A stretch of DNA of 30,905 nt from Sulfurospirillum sp. UBA6790 (GTDB taxonomy: Bacteria; Campylobacterota; Campylobacteria; Campylobacterales; Sulfurospirillaceae). How positions within the stretch are numbered: position 1 is the first letter of the stretch; each line of letters begins with the position of its first letter. The translations under genes and the position numbers were made by a program. Positions 1 through 8,050 of the stretch are shown here, piece by piece. Location: contig DKFS01000068.1 of assembly GCA_002452855.1 (NCBI GenBank), positions 8,392 to 39,296 on the forward strand. Reading direction: 5' to 3'. The notes under the pieces are model-generated. The model was not told the DNA's origin. It made no database searches and saw only the letters and a program-made list of their open reading frames with translations.

Positions 1-1
1 G

Positions 2-643
2 AGTGAAACCTGCCCTATTTTGAGTGTTGCTCAATTAACACCCGAGATGTTAGAACTGGATGATAGCGAACAAAGTAATATTCGCATCAAGACAGGTCGT
101 CCTATGGGACTTGTTGATATGAAAGTTGTTGATGAGCAGATGCAATCCTTACCACGTGATGGTATCAGTACGGGTGAAATTGTCGTACGAGCACCTTGGC
201 TCACGCAAGGCTACTTTAAAGACCAAAAGAATTCTGAGATTCTCTGGCATGGTGGGTATTTGCACACGGGCGATATGGCAAATGTGGATGCACAAGGGTA
301 TATTAAAATTACAGACCGAATGAAAGACATCATCAAAGTGGGTGGTGAATGGGTTTCATCTTTAGAGTTGGAAGATATTATTCACCAACACCCTAGTGTC
401 AAAGAGGTTGCCGTCATTGGAATAGAAGATGATAAATGGGGTGAAAGACCGTTGGCACTTGTCGTTCTTGATGCCACCAAACCCACCAACGAAAAAGAGC
501 TCTTAATCCATGCAAAAGAGTTTATTAAAAAAGGCATTATGGCACGAGAAGGAATGTTACTTAAAATCAAATTTGTTGAGAGCATTGACAAGACCAGTGT
601 GGGAAAAGTCAATAAAAAAGAGCTGCGAAAGCTCTATAGCTGA
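2..643 (+). CDS. Acyl-CoA synthetase (AMP-binding enzyme), C-terminal part only
   Basis: The 3' end of an ANL-superfamily AMP-forming ligase gene cut by the window edge; the reading frame is open back to base 2 and no true start is visible. The first residues (SETCPILS) fit the A5 motif, followed by the GEIVVRAP strand, the YLHTGD motif that binds ATP ribose, the hinge region ITDRMKDIIKVGGEW, and near the end KTSVGKVNKKEL, which carries the C-terminal catalytic lysine. Family members activate a carboxylic acid as acyl-AMP and transfer it to CoA in the cytoplasm. The intact hinge and terminal Lys suggest a working enzyme, most like medium/long-chain fatty-acyl-CoA synthetases, but the substrate cannot be read from this part. 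Its last 10 bp overlap the end of the convergent GGDEF-EAL gene. Confidence 0.9.
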   Translation, partial: SETCPILSVAQLTPEMLELDDSEQSNIRIKTGRPMGLVDMKVVDEQMQSLPRDGISTGEIVVRAPWLTQGYFKDQKNSEILWHGGYLHTGDMANVDAQGYIKITDRMKDIIKVGGEWVSSLELEDIIHQHPSVKEVAVIGIEDDKWGERPLALVVLDATKPTNEKELLIHAKEFIKKGIMAREGMLLKIKFVESIDKTSVGKVNKKELRKLYS

Positions 644-2400
644 AATAGTCGCTCAATTTCTGCGGCTGGCATTGGCTTGCCAAACAAGTACCCTTGGAAA
701 AGGGTACATCCATTTTCAAGAAGAAATTTACTCTGTTCTTCATCTTCCACCCCTTCTGCTATCACATCCAAATCAAAGTTATGCGCCATTTCTATGATGG
801 TCTTCACAATCATTGCATCATTATTATCCACTGTAATATCGCGAACAAATGATTGATCAATTTTGAGTTCATCTAAGGGTAAACGCTTCAGGTAAGACAA
901 AGAAGAGTACCCTGTCCCAAAATCATCAAGTGAAAAGCTAATGCCAAGAGAACGCAGGGCTTCTATTTTTGCTATCGTCTCAACTATATTTTCTACAATT
1001 AAACTCTCCGTGAGTTCTAATTTGACTCGTTGAGTGGGAACACCCGTTTGTTGAAGTACGGTTGCAACGGTATCATAAAAATGAATTTCTTGAAACTGTT
1101 TGACGCTCACATTAATTGACATCTGTAATGCATGATGCGTATAAAGCTTTGACCACGTGAGTAGTTGTTCACATGCCGCATATAAAACCCATGTGCCAAG
1201 AGGAATAATAAGTCCCGTCTCTTCTGCCAAAGGAATAAAATCGTTTGGCGGAATTAGCCCTTTTTGAGGGTGATTCCATCGAATCAAGGCCTCAACACCT
1301 ACGATATCTCCTTTTAGATTGACTTGAGGTTGATAAAAAGGGACAAGCTCCTCTTTCGTGATGGCAAGGCGTAATTCTTGCTCCATCGTTGTCTTTTGCT
1401 CAATTTTTTCTTGCATCATGGGATCATAAAAACTGATACGATTACGCCCTAATTTTTTAGACTGATACATCGCGATATCCGCTTGTTTGAGTAATGTCTC
1501 TTTATCGTATGTATTGCCGACAAAAAGGGCAACCCCAATACTTGGTGAACAGGTATGCTCATAGCCTAAAAGAAGATACGGTTGGTTAATAATATTTTTA
1601 ATCCGTTTTGCAAAATGTTCAGACTCCATAGCGGCATCGGCTTCTTTTAAACTAAGCCCTTCAAGCAATACAACAAATTCATCACCTCCAACACGACCTA
1701 AAGTATCACCTGAACGCAATACTTCTTGTACTCTTGTCGCAACTTGTTTGAGAAGTTCGTCACCAATATGATGCCCTTTCGTATCATTGAGTGCTTTAAA
1801 ATTATCCAAATCAATCATCATTAAAGCGCCATATTTTTGATGTCTCTGACTTTTGGCAATGGCTTGGGAAATACGGTCATGTAAGAGTTGCCGATTGGGT
1901 AAATGGGTTAAAGAATCATAAAAAGCAAGCGTATGAATCTGAAGTTCAGCTGCCTTGCGCTCAGAAATATCTTTTCCTAAAATCACATAATAATCTTGCT
2001 CACTAAAACGTATGCACTGTAGTACAAACTCCATAAAGAACTGACCTTGAGAATTTTTCAGTATGGCTTCAATCATACTACAATCTTTCATAGGCTCTCG
2101 TTGCTCCAATAAATATAACTCTTCCGTAACTAAAGGAGGTAACCATTGGCTAACGTTGCTTTCTAAAAGACTCTCTCTTGAAGTTTCAAGCGCAGAGCAC
2201 GCGGAGGCATTAAAATCAACAATCAGATGGGTCTTTGCATCTATTAACAAAATTAATTCATTTGAGCGGTCCAAAAGCGCATGAAAACGCTCCAGTTGGA
2301 GTATTCGCTCTTGCAATTGAGGATAATAACTTTTGCGGACAGAACTCTCTCCTAAGCCAATAATCTTTTGACGAAGTTCTTCATGTGTATCAGAGGGCAT
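634..2400 (-). CDS. PAS-GGDEF-EAL protein (c-di-GMP cyclase/phosphodiesterase)
   Basis: A 588-residue cytoplasmic signalling protein with no membrane segment. A PAS domain (about 32-148) is followed by a GGDEF domain (about 155-325) and an EAL domain (about 340-585). The cyclase motif GGDEF is intact at 238-242, with an RxxD inhibitory site (RSGD, 229-232) exactly five residues upstream. The EAL side keeps EAL (370-372), ELTES, DDFGTGYSS, the KID motif and the FQGYLFGKP tail, so both c-di-GMP synthesis and breakdown look possible; which dominates cannot be told from sequence. The PAS domain presumably senses a cytoplasmic ligand. The start codon lies inside the end of the upstream ErcA-like gene (11-bp overlap), pointing to translational coupling. 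Confidence 0.95.
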   Translation of the reverse strand: MPSDTHEELRQKIIGLGESSVRKSYYPQLQERILQLERFHALLDRSNELILLIDAKTHLIVDFNASACSALETSRESLLESNVSQWLPPLVTEELYLLEQREPMKDCSMIEAILKNSQGQFFMEFVLQCIRFSEQDYYVILGKDISERKAAELQIHTLAFYDSLTHLPNRQLLHDRISQAIAKSQRHQKYGALMMIDLDNFKALNDTKGHHIGDELLKQVATRVQEVLRSGDTLGRVGGDEFVVLLEGLSLKEADAAMESEHFAKRIKNIINQPYLLLGYEHTCSPSIGVALFVGNTYDKETLLKQADIAMYQSKKLGRNRISFYDPMMQEKIEQKTTMEQELRLAITKEELVPFYQPQVNLKGDIVGVEALIRWNHPQKGLIPPNDFIPLAEETGLIIPLGTWVLYAACEQLLTWSKLYTHHALQMSINVSVKQFQEIHFYDTVATVLQQTGVPTQRVKLELTESLIVENIVETIAKIEALRSLGISFSLDDFGTGYSSLSYLKRLPLDELKIDQSFVRDITVDNNDAMIVKTIIEMAHNFDLDVIAEGVEDEEQSKFLLENGCTLFQGYLFGKPMPAAEIERLFQL

Positions 2401-3544
2401 GGCTCAATATCTCCTCGACATTGTGTTGCGTAGGCATAACAGGGTTAGTGATAATGCACGCATCTTGTAGTGCCATTTCGGCAAGATGAGGAATAACATC
2501 TTGACTGACGCCTAGAGCACTTAAATGCTGCGTGAGTCCTAGCGATAGTTTAAAATCATGCAGTTTTTTTAAAAAATCGTGACGAGATATATTGCCTTTC
2601 ATACCCATTTGTTCCGCTATCGCTTGATAGCGCTCTTTCGTATATTCAAAATTATATGCGACGGCGTGATCCAATAAAATAGCATTGCACAAACCATGAG
2701 GCAAGTCAAGCCATCCGCCTAGAGAGTGTGCCATCGCATGAATAACGCCTAAAGAAGCATTGGAAAAAGCAAGGCCTGCTAATAAGCTTGCCATAACAAC
2801 AGAGGCACGCGCTTCCATATCATCAGGATGAGCAACAACCTTCGGTAAAGCATTTGAGACCAAAGAGATAGCCTCAAGGGCATACAAATCGGTTATATTA
2901 GAATGCGCATTGGAAACATAAGCTTCAAAAGCGTGTGTTAGCGCATCTAAGCCGGTATGAATACTCAATGCGGCATCCATACTCAGTGTTGTTTCAGGGT
3001 CAATCAATGACACATCCGGAACAATGGATTTGCTAATAATGGCTATTTTAACATGCCTATGCGAATCATTAATAATCGTAAATTGCGAGACATCTGCCGA
3101 GGTTCCTGCAGTCGTAGGAACACAAATAAGTGGAGGAAGGGGATAGCGGATTTTATCAACACCTTCATAATCTAAAATGCTTCCCATATTGGCAACCACG
3201 ATACCAATGCCTTTGGCACAATCCATCGGACTACCACCACCAACAGCTATGATGCCATCGCATCTGTGTTCACGATACAGCTTAACGCCATCATGAACAT
3301 TGGTATCTCTTGGATTTGGGACTACATTGTCAAAAATAATATAATTGATTTTTTCTTGCTCAAGCGCATCGGTAACATCTTTAACCCAACCCGCTTTTTG
3401 AACACCCATATCGGTGACCAAAAGCACTTTTTTAGCGCCTAGATTTTTTGCATACTGACTTGCCATTTTTCTTGCACCGACACCAAAAACAAACTCTGGT
3501 GATACACATTTGCGGAGTGATAATTCCATTTGTTTAATAATCAT
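2390..3544 (-). CDS. ercA: Iron-containing alcohol dehydrogenase, ErcA-like
   Basis: A 384-residue group III (Fe-dependent) alcohol dehydrogenase. Visible features are the N-terminal LRKCVSPEFVFGVGARK region typical of the ErcA subgroup, the NAD-binding GGGSPMDCAKG, and the metal ligands Asp and His in DALTHAFEAY plus two His in GVIHAMAHSLGG and LPHGLCNA. ErcA members are related to ethanol dehydrogenases but are linked in Pseudomonas to regulation of alcohol oxidation, so catalysis and sensing are both possible. I chose ATG at 3544 because AAAAGG lies 8 nt upstream; a GTG at 3553 in the same frame would overlap that ribosome site. It overlaps the PAS-GGDEF-EAL gene by 11 bp, suggesting one transcript. 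The ErcA assignment is from remembered family features. Confidence 0.85.
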   Translation of the reverse strand: MIIKQMELSLRKCVSPEFVFGVGARKMASQYAKNLGAKKVLLVTDMGVQKAGWVKDVTDALEQEKINYIIFDNVVPNPRDTNVHDGVKLYREHRCDGIIAVGGGSPMDCAKGIGIVVANMGSILDYEGVDKIRYPLPPLICVPTTAGTSADVSQFTIINDSHRHVKIAIISKSIVPDVSLIDPETTLSMDAALSIHTGLDALTHAFEAYVSNAHSNITDLYALEAISLVSNALPKVVAHPDDMEARASVVMASLLAGLAFSNASLGVIHAMAHSLGGWLDLPHGLCNAILLDHAVAYNFEYTKERYQAIAEQMGMKGNISRHDFLKKLHDFKLSLGLTQHLSALGVSQDVIPHLAEMALQDACIITNPVMPTQHNVEEILSHAL

Positions 3545-3641
3545 TATCGCCACCTTTTAGAGCAGGTTCCTTGATGCTAACACAACAAAACTTAAGAAAA
3601 ACCATCCTTTTTTATATAGAGAAGATAGTATGCATCTTTTT

Positions 3642-3647
3642 AGTATA
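3642..3647 (-). promoter_or_regulatory. Possible -10 box for the ercA-GGDEF/EAL operon
   Basis: TATACT on the minus strand, in the 120-bp gap between recR and the ErcA-like gene, about 97 bp upstream of the ATG. No clear -35 is seen, which is common in this group. An alternative is the ATATAA stretch nearer the gene. Confidence 0.25.
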
Positions 3648-3664
3648 ACAGAAACAAATGTTGA

Positions 3665-4234
3665 TTAGATTTTTGTGCGAGATTCCAGAGCTTTAGATAA
3701 AGAGAGCATATCGACGTTTTCAAGATGCACGCCAGTAGGTACACCTTGTGCAATTTTCGTAAAATGTAGCGTGTAAGATTTGAGCTTATCTTCAATAAAT
3801 AAAATAAGCGCATCACTTGCCAAGGAAGGGGTCAGCGCAAAAATGACTTCCTTCGTTCCATCAGCCACGACTGCATCTAGTTTGCTTAACGTCTCTTCTT
3901 CAATATCATTTAAAACAAAATATTTTCCATCAAAGAGTTTATGCTCTTCCAAAACAAAAATATCTTTAGCACTCTCAACGATGCAGAGTTTTTGAGCATC
4001 ACGCCTCTCATCCAAGCAAATATCGCAAATCTCATGTTCGCTAAGTGCACCACACCGTTCACATTTACGAATACTCTTAATCGCACTTTCAATAGCATTG
4101 GAGAGTTTCATCGCCGCAAACGTATCGTTCAATACCATATGATAGGCAAATCGAAGTGCCGATTTTTTGCCAACGGTAGGTAAGCTTTCAAACGCTTCAA
4201 CCAATTTATTGAATTTCTCCAAGCCGCGCATCAT
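3665..4234 (-). CDS. recR: Recombination protein RecR
   Basis: A 189-residue RecR, close to the usual length for the family. An N-terminal helix-hairpin-helix region (LPTVGKKSALR) is followed by a zinc finger with the spacing C-x2-C-x8-C-x2-C (CERC...CDIC), a Toprim domain starting at LCIVESAKDIFVLEE, and the C-terminal GVPTG/LENVD segment. RecR acts with RecO (and RecF where present) to load RecA on gapped DNA in the cytoplasm. The start ATG overlaps the stop of the histidine kinase gene in an ATGA; a second ATG follows immediately, so the N-terminus could be one residue shorter. Co-transcription with a two-component system is implied by the overlap. Confidence 0.95.
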   Translation of the reverse strand: MMRGLEKFNKLVEAFESLPTVGKKSALRFAYHMVLNDTFAAMKLSNAIESAIKSIRKCERCGALSEHEICDICLDERRDAQKLCIVESAKDIFVLEEHKLFDGKYFVLNDIEEETLSKLDAVVADGTKEVIFALTPSLASDALILFIEDKLKSYTLHFTKIAQGVPTGVHLENVDMLSLSKALESRTKI

Positions 4235-5478
4235 TGAACAATCCCTTTTGAAAAATCAATACTAAATTGATGATAGCCTTCTTCATAGCTATAACAGACT
4301 TCCAATCCATGTTGCTGCAAGATATTTTGAACAATATACAATCCAAGTCCAAGTCCACTACCACACGCTTTTGAGCCAGAAACAAATGGTTGGAAATATT
4401 CATCTACCGCCATTTTCAACGCTTCGCCTTCATTAGCAACAATGAGAGTATATTCTTTTGATTTGATATACACTTTGCGGCTGGCACTGTGTTTAATGGC
4501 ATTGTCCATCAAGTTTTTAATCGCTAAAGCAATCAAATCAAAATCGACTTTGACCACAAAATCAAAGTTACCCTCAACATGCAGTTGCTCTTCACGTTTT
4601 TTATCATCTAACATTAAAAGGTCAATCGCTTGGTCTAAAATATTTGAGAGTGTCGTCTCTTGCAGATGCAATTCATACCGTTTTGAAGCAAGCTGCTCAA
4701 TTTTCGAAAACTCGGCAATCAATAAATCTAGCCTACCAAAGATACTTACTAAACGCTTTTTAGCCGTCTCATCTTCAAGCATTTCCGATACAATCCGACC
4801 TTTACCAATGGGCGTTTTTAGTTCATGCATAATCGTACGCAAAAAGAGCTGCCTAGCATTAATAAGGTCACGTATTTTCTTGACCGCCCTATCAAACTCG
4901 TTGGCTACTTCGCCGATTTCATCATTCGATTCACTCTGACATTCAATGCTCAAATCGCCACTGGCAAATTTGCGAATCTGTCCACTCAGTGTTTTAAGCG
5001 GTGCTATGCTTTTAAAAATAGAGATGTACATGTAAAGTAAAATTAAAAGAGCAATCATAAAAACAATCCACAAACTCTCGTTAAAATTTTTATAATCTTG
5101 GCTTTCTAGCAGAACGCTTGATTCAAAATTATCAATGAAAAGATAGTAACGGTCGTTGTAAACAATCGAAGAAAAACGACTAATGGGAGAGAGTTTTTGA
5201 AAAATGACGACACCGCGTTCCAAAACAGAAGCACGAAGATGTTTGCTGGTCACTTTTTTGAGTCCAAAATTATTAAAATACTCTTCAATGTCACCCGGCT
5301 GAACGTTATTGCGGTACATGACTAGCAAATAATTGACCGATTGGATTTGGCGTTGTTTCATATTTTCCAAATTTTTATCGCTTTGATGTTCTAACAAAAG
5401 CGCAAAAAACATCGCCAACAAAAAAAGTGAAAGAAAAAAGATCGCGCTGATCTTATTTAAAATTGAGTTTCTTATCAT
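4231..5478 (-). CDS. Sensor histidine kinase (ArsS-like)
   Basis: A 415-residue membrane sensor kinase. It has a transmembrane helix at about 10-29, a periplasmic sensor region at about 30-133 and a second helix at about 135-155. A HAMP linker with the DEIGEVANEF signature is followed by the H-box FLRTIMHELKTPIGKG with phospho-acceptor His218, an N-box (AIKNLMDNAIKHS) and a G-box (GSGLGLGLYIVQNIL). The H-box with KTPIGKGR resembles the ArsS group of Helicobacter (acid response); this is a resemblance from memory, not a demonstrated stimulus. It overlaps the upstream regulator gene by ATGA and the downstream recR by ATGA. With the Met-rich Spy-like gene upstream, a periplasmic or metal stress signal is a reasonable inference. 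Confidence 0.95.
   Translation of the reverse strand: MIRNSILNKISAIFFLSLFLLAMFFALLLEHQSDKNLENMKQRQIQSVNYLLVMYRNNVQPGDIEEYFNNFGLKKVTSKHLRASVLERGVVIFQKLSPISRFSSIVYNDRYYLFIDNFESSVLLESQDYKNFNESLWIVFMIALLILLYMYISIFKSIAPLKTLSGQIRKFASGDLSIECQSESNDEIGEVANEFDRAVKKIRDLINARQLFLRTIMHELKTPIGKGRIVSEMLEDETAKKRLVSIFGRLDLLIAEFSKIEQLASKRYELHLQETTLSNILDQAIDLLMLDDKKREEQLHVEGNFDFVVKVDFDLIALAIKNLMDNAIKHSASRKVYIKSKEYTLIVANEGEALKMAVDEYFQPFVSGSKACGSGLGLGLYIVQNILQQHGLEVCYSYEEGYHQFSIDFSKGIVQ
5025..5036. repeat. Palindrome copy (TGTACATGTAAA, 1 mismatch)
   Basis: One-mismatch version of TTTACATGTAAA inside the histidine kinase gene at its second transmembrane helix. Here the reading frame gives TAC-ATG-TAC, unlike the other copies inside genes. 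Confidence 0.55.
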
Positions 5479-6146
5479 CCGACGAGCTTATAGCCGATGC
5501 CTCTCACAGAATGAATATATTCAGGGCTTTTGGAGTCATCACCAATCTTCGCACGCAACCTGCCAATAATCACATCTAAACTTTTTGAGCCTTTATCTTT
5601 TAATGATTTACAGTTATAGACCAATTGTTCCCTAGAAATTGAAAAACCATTTTGTTTAATCATATAAGAGAGTATTTCATATTCAGCTGGCGTGAGGTTT
5701 AAAACTTCATTTTTGAATGAAATTTCATGACGTTTTTCATCGACAACAAATACACTGTGGCTTTGTTGTTCTTCTTGGACAGAGCTCTTTTTATAACGGC
5801 GAATCAAACTCTGAATGCGCGCATACATCTCTTTAGGATCATACGGTTTGGGTAAATAATCATCTGCTCCGATTTGAAGACCGATGACTTTATCGCTGAT
5901 GTCACTACGTGCGGAAGAGATAATAATCGGAATATCATACTTAGCGACAATCTCTTTACAGACTTCTAACCCATCCATACCAGGTAGCGTTAAATCTAAT
6001 ATCAACAAATCGTATTTTTTAATACCTGCGCTCAGTCCCAAGTACGGGTCTTCGTAATTAGTGATTTTAATGTTGTATTTTGCAAGGTATTCACTTAAGA
6101 TTTCTGCAAACTCTGCATCATCTTCTATCATTAAGACGTTAATCAT
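5475..6146 (-). CDS. OmpR-family response regulator
   Basis: A 223-residue regulator. The receiver domain (1-118) has the acidic pocket in IEDD, phospho-acceptor Asp51 in LLILDLTLPGMDG, the Ser in IISSARS and Lys in PKPYDP. The winged-helix DNA-binding domain (about 130-223) has LTPAEYEIL, the recognition helix region SLDVIIGRLRAKIG and the VRGIGYKLV wing. I chose ATG at 6146 because GAGG sits 6 nt upstream; a TTG at 6158 in frame lacks a ribosome site. Its stop overlaps the kinase start (ATGA), so the two form a cognate pair. It probably binds the TTAA-type direct repeats at 6810-6848 upstream of the Spy-like gene (inference). Confidence 0.95.
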   Translation of the reverse strand: MINVLMIEDDAEFAEILSEYLAKYNIKITNYEDPYLGLSAGIKKYDLLILDLTLPGMDGLEVCKEIVAKYDIPIIISSARSDISDKVIGLQIGADDYLPKPYDPKEMYARIQSLIRRYKKSSVQEEQQSHSVFVVDEKRHEISFKNEVLNLTPAEYEILSYMIKQNGFSISREQLVYNCKSLKDKGSKSLDVIIGRLRAKIGDDSKSPEYIHSVRGIGYKLVG

Positions 6147-6203
6147 AGGCTGCCTCAATTAAGCTTTTTTAGCATTATACAAAAATTGTGTTTTTTTCAA
6201 AAT

Positions 6204-6225
6204 GAAGACCTTTTTCAAGGCCTTC
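6204..6225 (-). terminator. Hairpin between spy-like gene and response regulator
   Basis: On the minus strand GAAGGCC and GGTCTTC can pair over an 8-nt loop, with one G-U pair. Only a short ATTTTG follows, so it may be a weak or leaky terminator allowing read-through into the regulator gene. Confidence 0.3.
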
Positions 6226-6252
6226 TGAAAGAAAATGGATAAAGGGGACTAT

Positions 6253-6762
6253 TTACTTATTTTCTGGAGCAGATGCAGGGGCTTGCATTGGCATCATCAT
6301 TGGTCTTTGTGGTCGTTGCGCCATCAGTTTTTTAAGCTCTGCACGTTGTTCTTTGGTTAAAAGATTGAACACTTTTTCCATATGGTCTGCTTGGAGCGCT
6401 AGCATTTTTTCATGCATTTCATTGTGCAATTTAATAAACTCTTTTTTATTAAAGGTATCGCCACTGATAATGTCTTGCATTTTTGCCATCATTTTAGGAT
6501 CGCGTAATTTTGCCATTTCCAATTTAAATTCACCTTGTAAAATGCCTAATTTATAGCGTTGGTCATCACTAAGGTTAAGTTGTTGCAACATAGGGAAGCC
6601 CATGCCCCCTCTTCCACCTTGCATCATCATTCCGCCAGCCATAGGTGAGCCTTGCATCATCCCCATACCAGGTTGCATATTGCCACAATTGGTTCCATTA
6701 AATGCATATACGCTCGTTCCAAGCGCAACAAGGGCTACGATACTTAAAAGTGTCTTTTTCAT
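6253..6762 (-). CDS. Spy/CpxP-like periplasmic protein, Met-rich
   Basis: A 169-residue exported protein with a clear signal peptide (MKKTLLSIVALVALGTSVYA, cleavage near residue 20). The mature N-terminus is unusually rich in methionine: 10 of the 30 residues from 29 to 58 are Met. A helical part follows (LNLSDDQRYKLGILQGEFK... to LTKEQRAELKKL) with the LTxxQ-type motif of Spy/CpxP periplasmic chaperones, then a Pro/Met tail. AAGGAG lies just upstream of the ATG. CpxP/Spy proteins bind unfolded proteins and can modulate an envelope sensor kinase; Met-rich stretches often bind Cu(I) or Ag(I). Its position upstream of the regulator-kinase pair on the same strand fits a feedback role, which is inference. 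Confidence 0.85.
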   Translation of the reverse strand: MKKTLLSIVALVALGTSVYAFNGTNCGNMQPGMGMMQGSPMAGGMMMQGGRGGMGFPMLQQLNLSDDQRYKLGILQGEFKLEMAKLRDPKMMAKMQDIISGDTFNKKEFIKLHNEMHEKMLALQADHMEKVFNLLTKEQRAELKKLMAQRPQRPMMMPMQAPASAPENK

Positions 6763-6792
6763 CTTCTACTCCTTCGAAAGTTTTATGATGAA

Positions 6793-6798
6793 ATCTTA
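6793..6798 (-). promoter_or_regulatory. Likely -10 box of the spy-like gene
   Basis: TAAGAT on the minus strand, 30 bp upstream of the ATG. The four direct TTAA boxes start about 11 bp upstream of it and cover the -35 position, as expected for activation by an OmpR-type regulator. Confidence 0.5.
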
Positions 6799-6809
6799 TC
6801 CTGCTCATT

Positions 6810-6848
6810 TTAACGACCTCTTAACGATTTGTTAATGTACCTTAACAA
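6810..6848. promoter_or_regulatory. Four-box direct-repeat operator (10-11 bp period)
   Basis: On the plus strand TTAACGA (6810), TTAACGA (6821), TTAATGT (6832) and TTAACAA (6842) recur at 11, 11 and 10 bp. OmpR-family regulators bind tandem direct repeats on one face of the helix with this period. The array sits between the divergent spy-like and dnaJ genes, two genes away from an OmpR-type regulator gene. Confidence 0.6.
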
Positions 6849-6871
6849 CCAAAGTTTAATCTTGAATTTGG

Positions 6872-6877
6872 TAAAAT
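6872..6877 (+). promoter_or_regulatory. Likely -10 box of dnaJ
   Basis: TAAAAT lies 36 bp upstream of the dnaJ GTG. No clear -35 box; the direct-repeat array ends 23 bp upstream. No HrcA-type CIRCE element was seen. Confidence 0.4.
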
Positions 6878-6892
6878 CTTGTTCTTCAAAAA

Positions 6893-6904
6893 CTTACATG
6901 TAAA
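6893..6904. repeat. Palindrome copy (CTTACATGTAAA) before dnaJ
   Basis: One-mismatch copy of TTTACATGTAAA ending exactly 9 nt before the dnaJ GTG start. The AAA end plus the next bases (GAG) forms the only ribosome-binding candidate, AAAGAG. Confidence 0.75.
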
Positions 6905-6913
6905 GAGAAAACA

Positions 6914-8047
6914 GTGGAGATAGATTATTACGAAATATTGGAAATTACCAGAGATGCGGATTCTGGTGAAATCAAAAAAGCGTATCGCAAATTAGCTTTA
7001 CAATATCATCCAGATCGCAATCAAGGCGATAAAGAGGCTGAGGAAAAATTCAAAGCAATCAACGAAGCGTATCAAGTTTTAAGCGATGAGCAAAAACGCG
7101 CAACCTATGACCGTTATGGTAAAGCAGGACTTGATAGCCAAGGATTTAGTCACTTTTCAGATATGCGCTATGAAGATATTATGGGTGACCTTGGCTCCAT
7201 TTTTGAGTCTGTTTTTGGTGGAGGCTTTGGAAGTGGCGGTTTTGGCGGTGGTAGTTCAAAACAGAGCAGAAAATACAATCTAGACTTGGAAGCAGAAGTC
7301 ACACTTGCTTTTAATGAAGCTATCTTTGGAAGCAAAAAAGAGGTGAGTTTTTCATATAAAAAACCATGTGATACTTGCGATGGCACTGGTAGCAAAGATA
7401 AATCCAAAGCAACCTGTAAAGAGTGTAAGGGTAAAGGTCAAGTCTTCTACCGACAAGGTTTTATGACGTTTTCACAAACATGCCCTGCGTGTAATGGCAA
7501 AGGAAGCGTTGTTACAAACCCTTGTCCTACCTGTAATGCAAAAGGCTTTACAAACGTTGAGGATAAAGTAACCATTGATATCCCCGAAGGCATCGACAAT
7601 AATAACCGAATCCGCGTAGCGGGACGCGGCAATATTGACGAACGTGGAGCGCGAGGAGACTTATACATCTTAGTACGCGTTAGAGAAGATGAGCATTTTG
7701 TACGTCATAATGATGATATTTATATCGAAGTTCCTGTGTTTTTCACCCAAGTAGCCTTAGGCGAAACGATTAAAATTCCTACGATTCGTGGCGAAACAGA
7801 ACTAGAACTTCCTTTGGGTGCAAAAGATAAACAACAGTTTATTTTCAAAAAAGAGGGTGTGAAAAATGTCCATACACACCAACTTGGAAGTATGATTGCC
7901 CAAATTTCAATTCGTTATCCTAAAAAAATCTCGAAAGAACAACGAGAACTTCTTGAAAAACTTCAAGCAGATTTTGGTGTGGAGACAAAACACAAAGATG
8001 AAAAGTATGATGGCGTGTTTGATAAAATCAAAAGTTGGTTCAACTAA
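6914..8047 (+). CDS. dnaJ: Chaperone protein DnaJ
   Basis: A full-length 377-residue type I DnaJ. The J-domain (1-70) has the HPD triad in QYHPDRNQ, followed by a Gly/Phe-rich linker (about 95-115) and four zinc-binding CxxCxGxG-type motifs: [24 protein letters not shown] and CPTCNAKG, the last with Ala for the first Gly. A C-terminal substrate-binding domain follows. It stimulates DnaK ATPase and delivers unfolded substrates. The start is GTG; the J-domain begins at once ([11 protein letters not shown]), leaving no room for a later start. dnaK is not in the window. The YgjP-type peptidase gene follows after only 3 bp, implying co-translation. Confidence 0.98.
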   Translation: MEIDYYEILEITRDADSGEIKKAYRKLALQYHPDRNQGDKEAEEKFKAINEAYQVLSDEQKRATYDRYGKAGLDSQGFSHFSDMRYEDIMGDLGSIFESVFGGGFGSGGFGGGSSKQSRKYNLDLEAEVTLAFNEAIFGSKKEVSFSYKKPCDTCDGTGSKDKSKATCKECKGKGQVFYRQGFMTFSQTCPACNGKGSVVTNPCPTCNAKGFTNVEDKVTIDIPEGIDNNNRIRVAGRGNIDERGARGDLYILVRVREDEHFVRHNDDIYIEVPVFFTQVALGETIKIPTIRGETELELPLGAKDKQQFIFKKEGVKNVHTHQLGSMIAQISIRYPKKISKEQRELLEKLQADFGVETKHKDEKYDGVFDKIKSWFN

Positions 8048-8050
8048 ACA

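Noticed and set aside
3545..3553. GTG 3553 as the start of the ErcA-like gene.
   Set aside because: The AAAAGG site overlaps it, while it is well placed for the ATG at 3544.
4442..4939. A 165-codon open frame on the plus strand.
   Set aside because: Antisense to the histidine kinase gene; its Ser/Lys/Cys-rich product is typical of a shadow frame.
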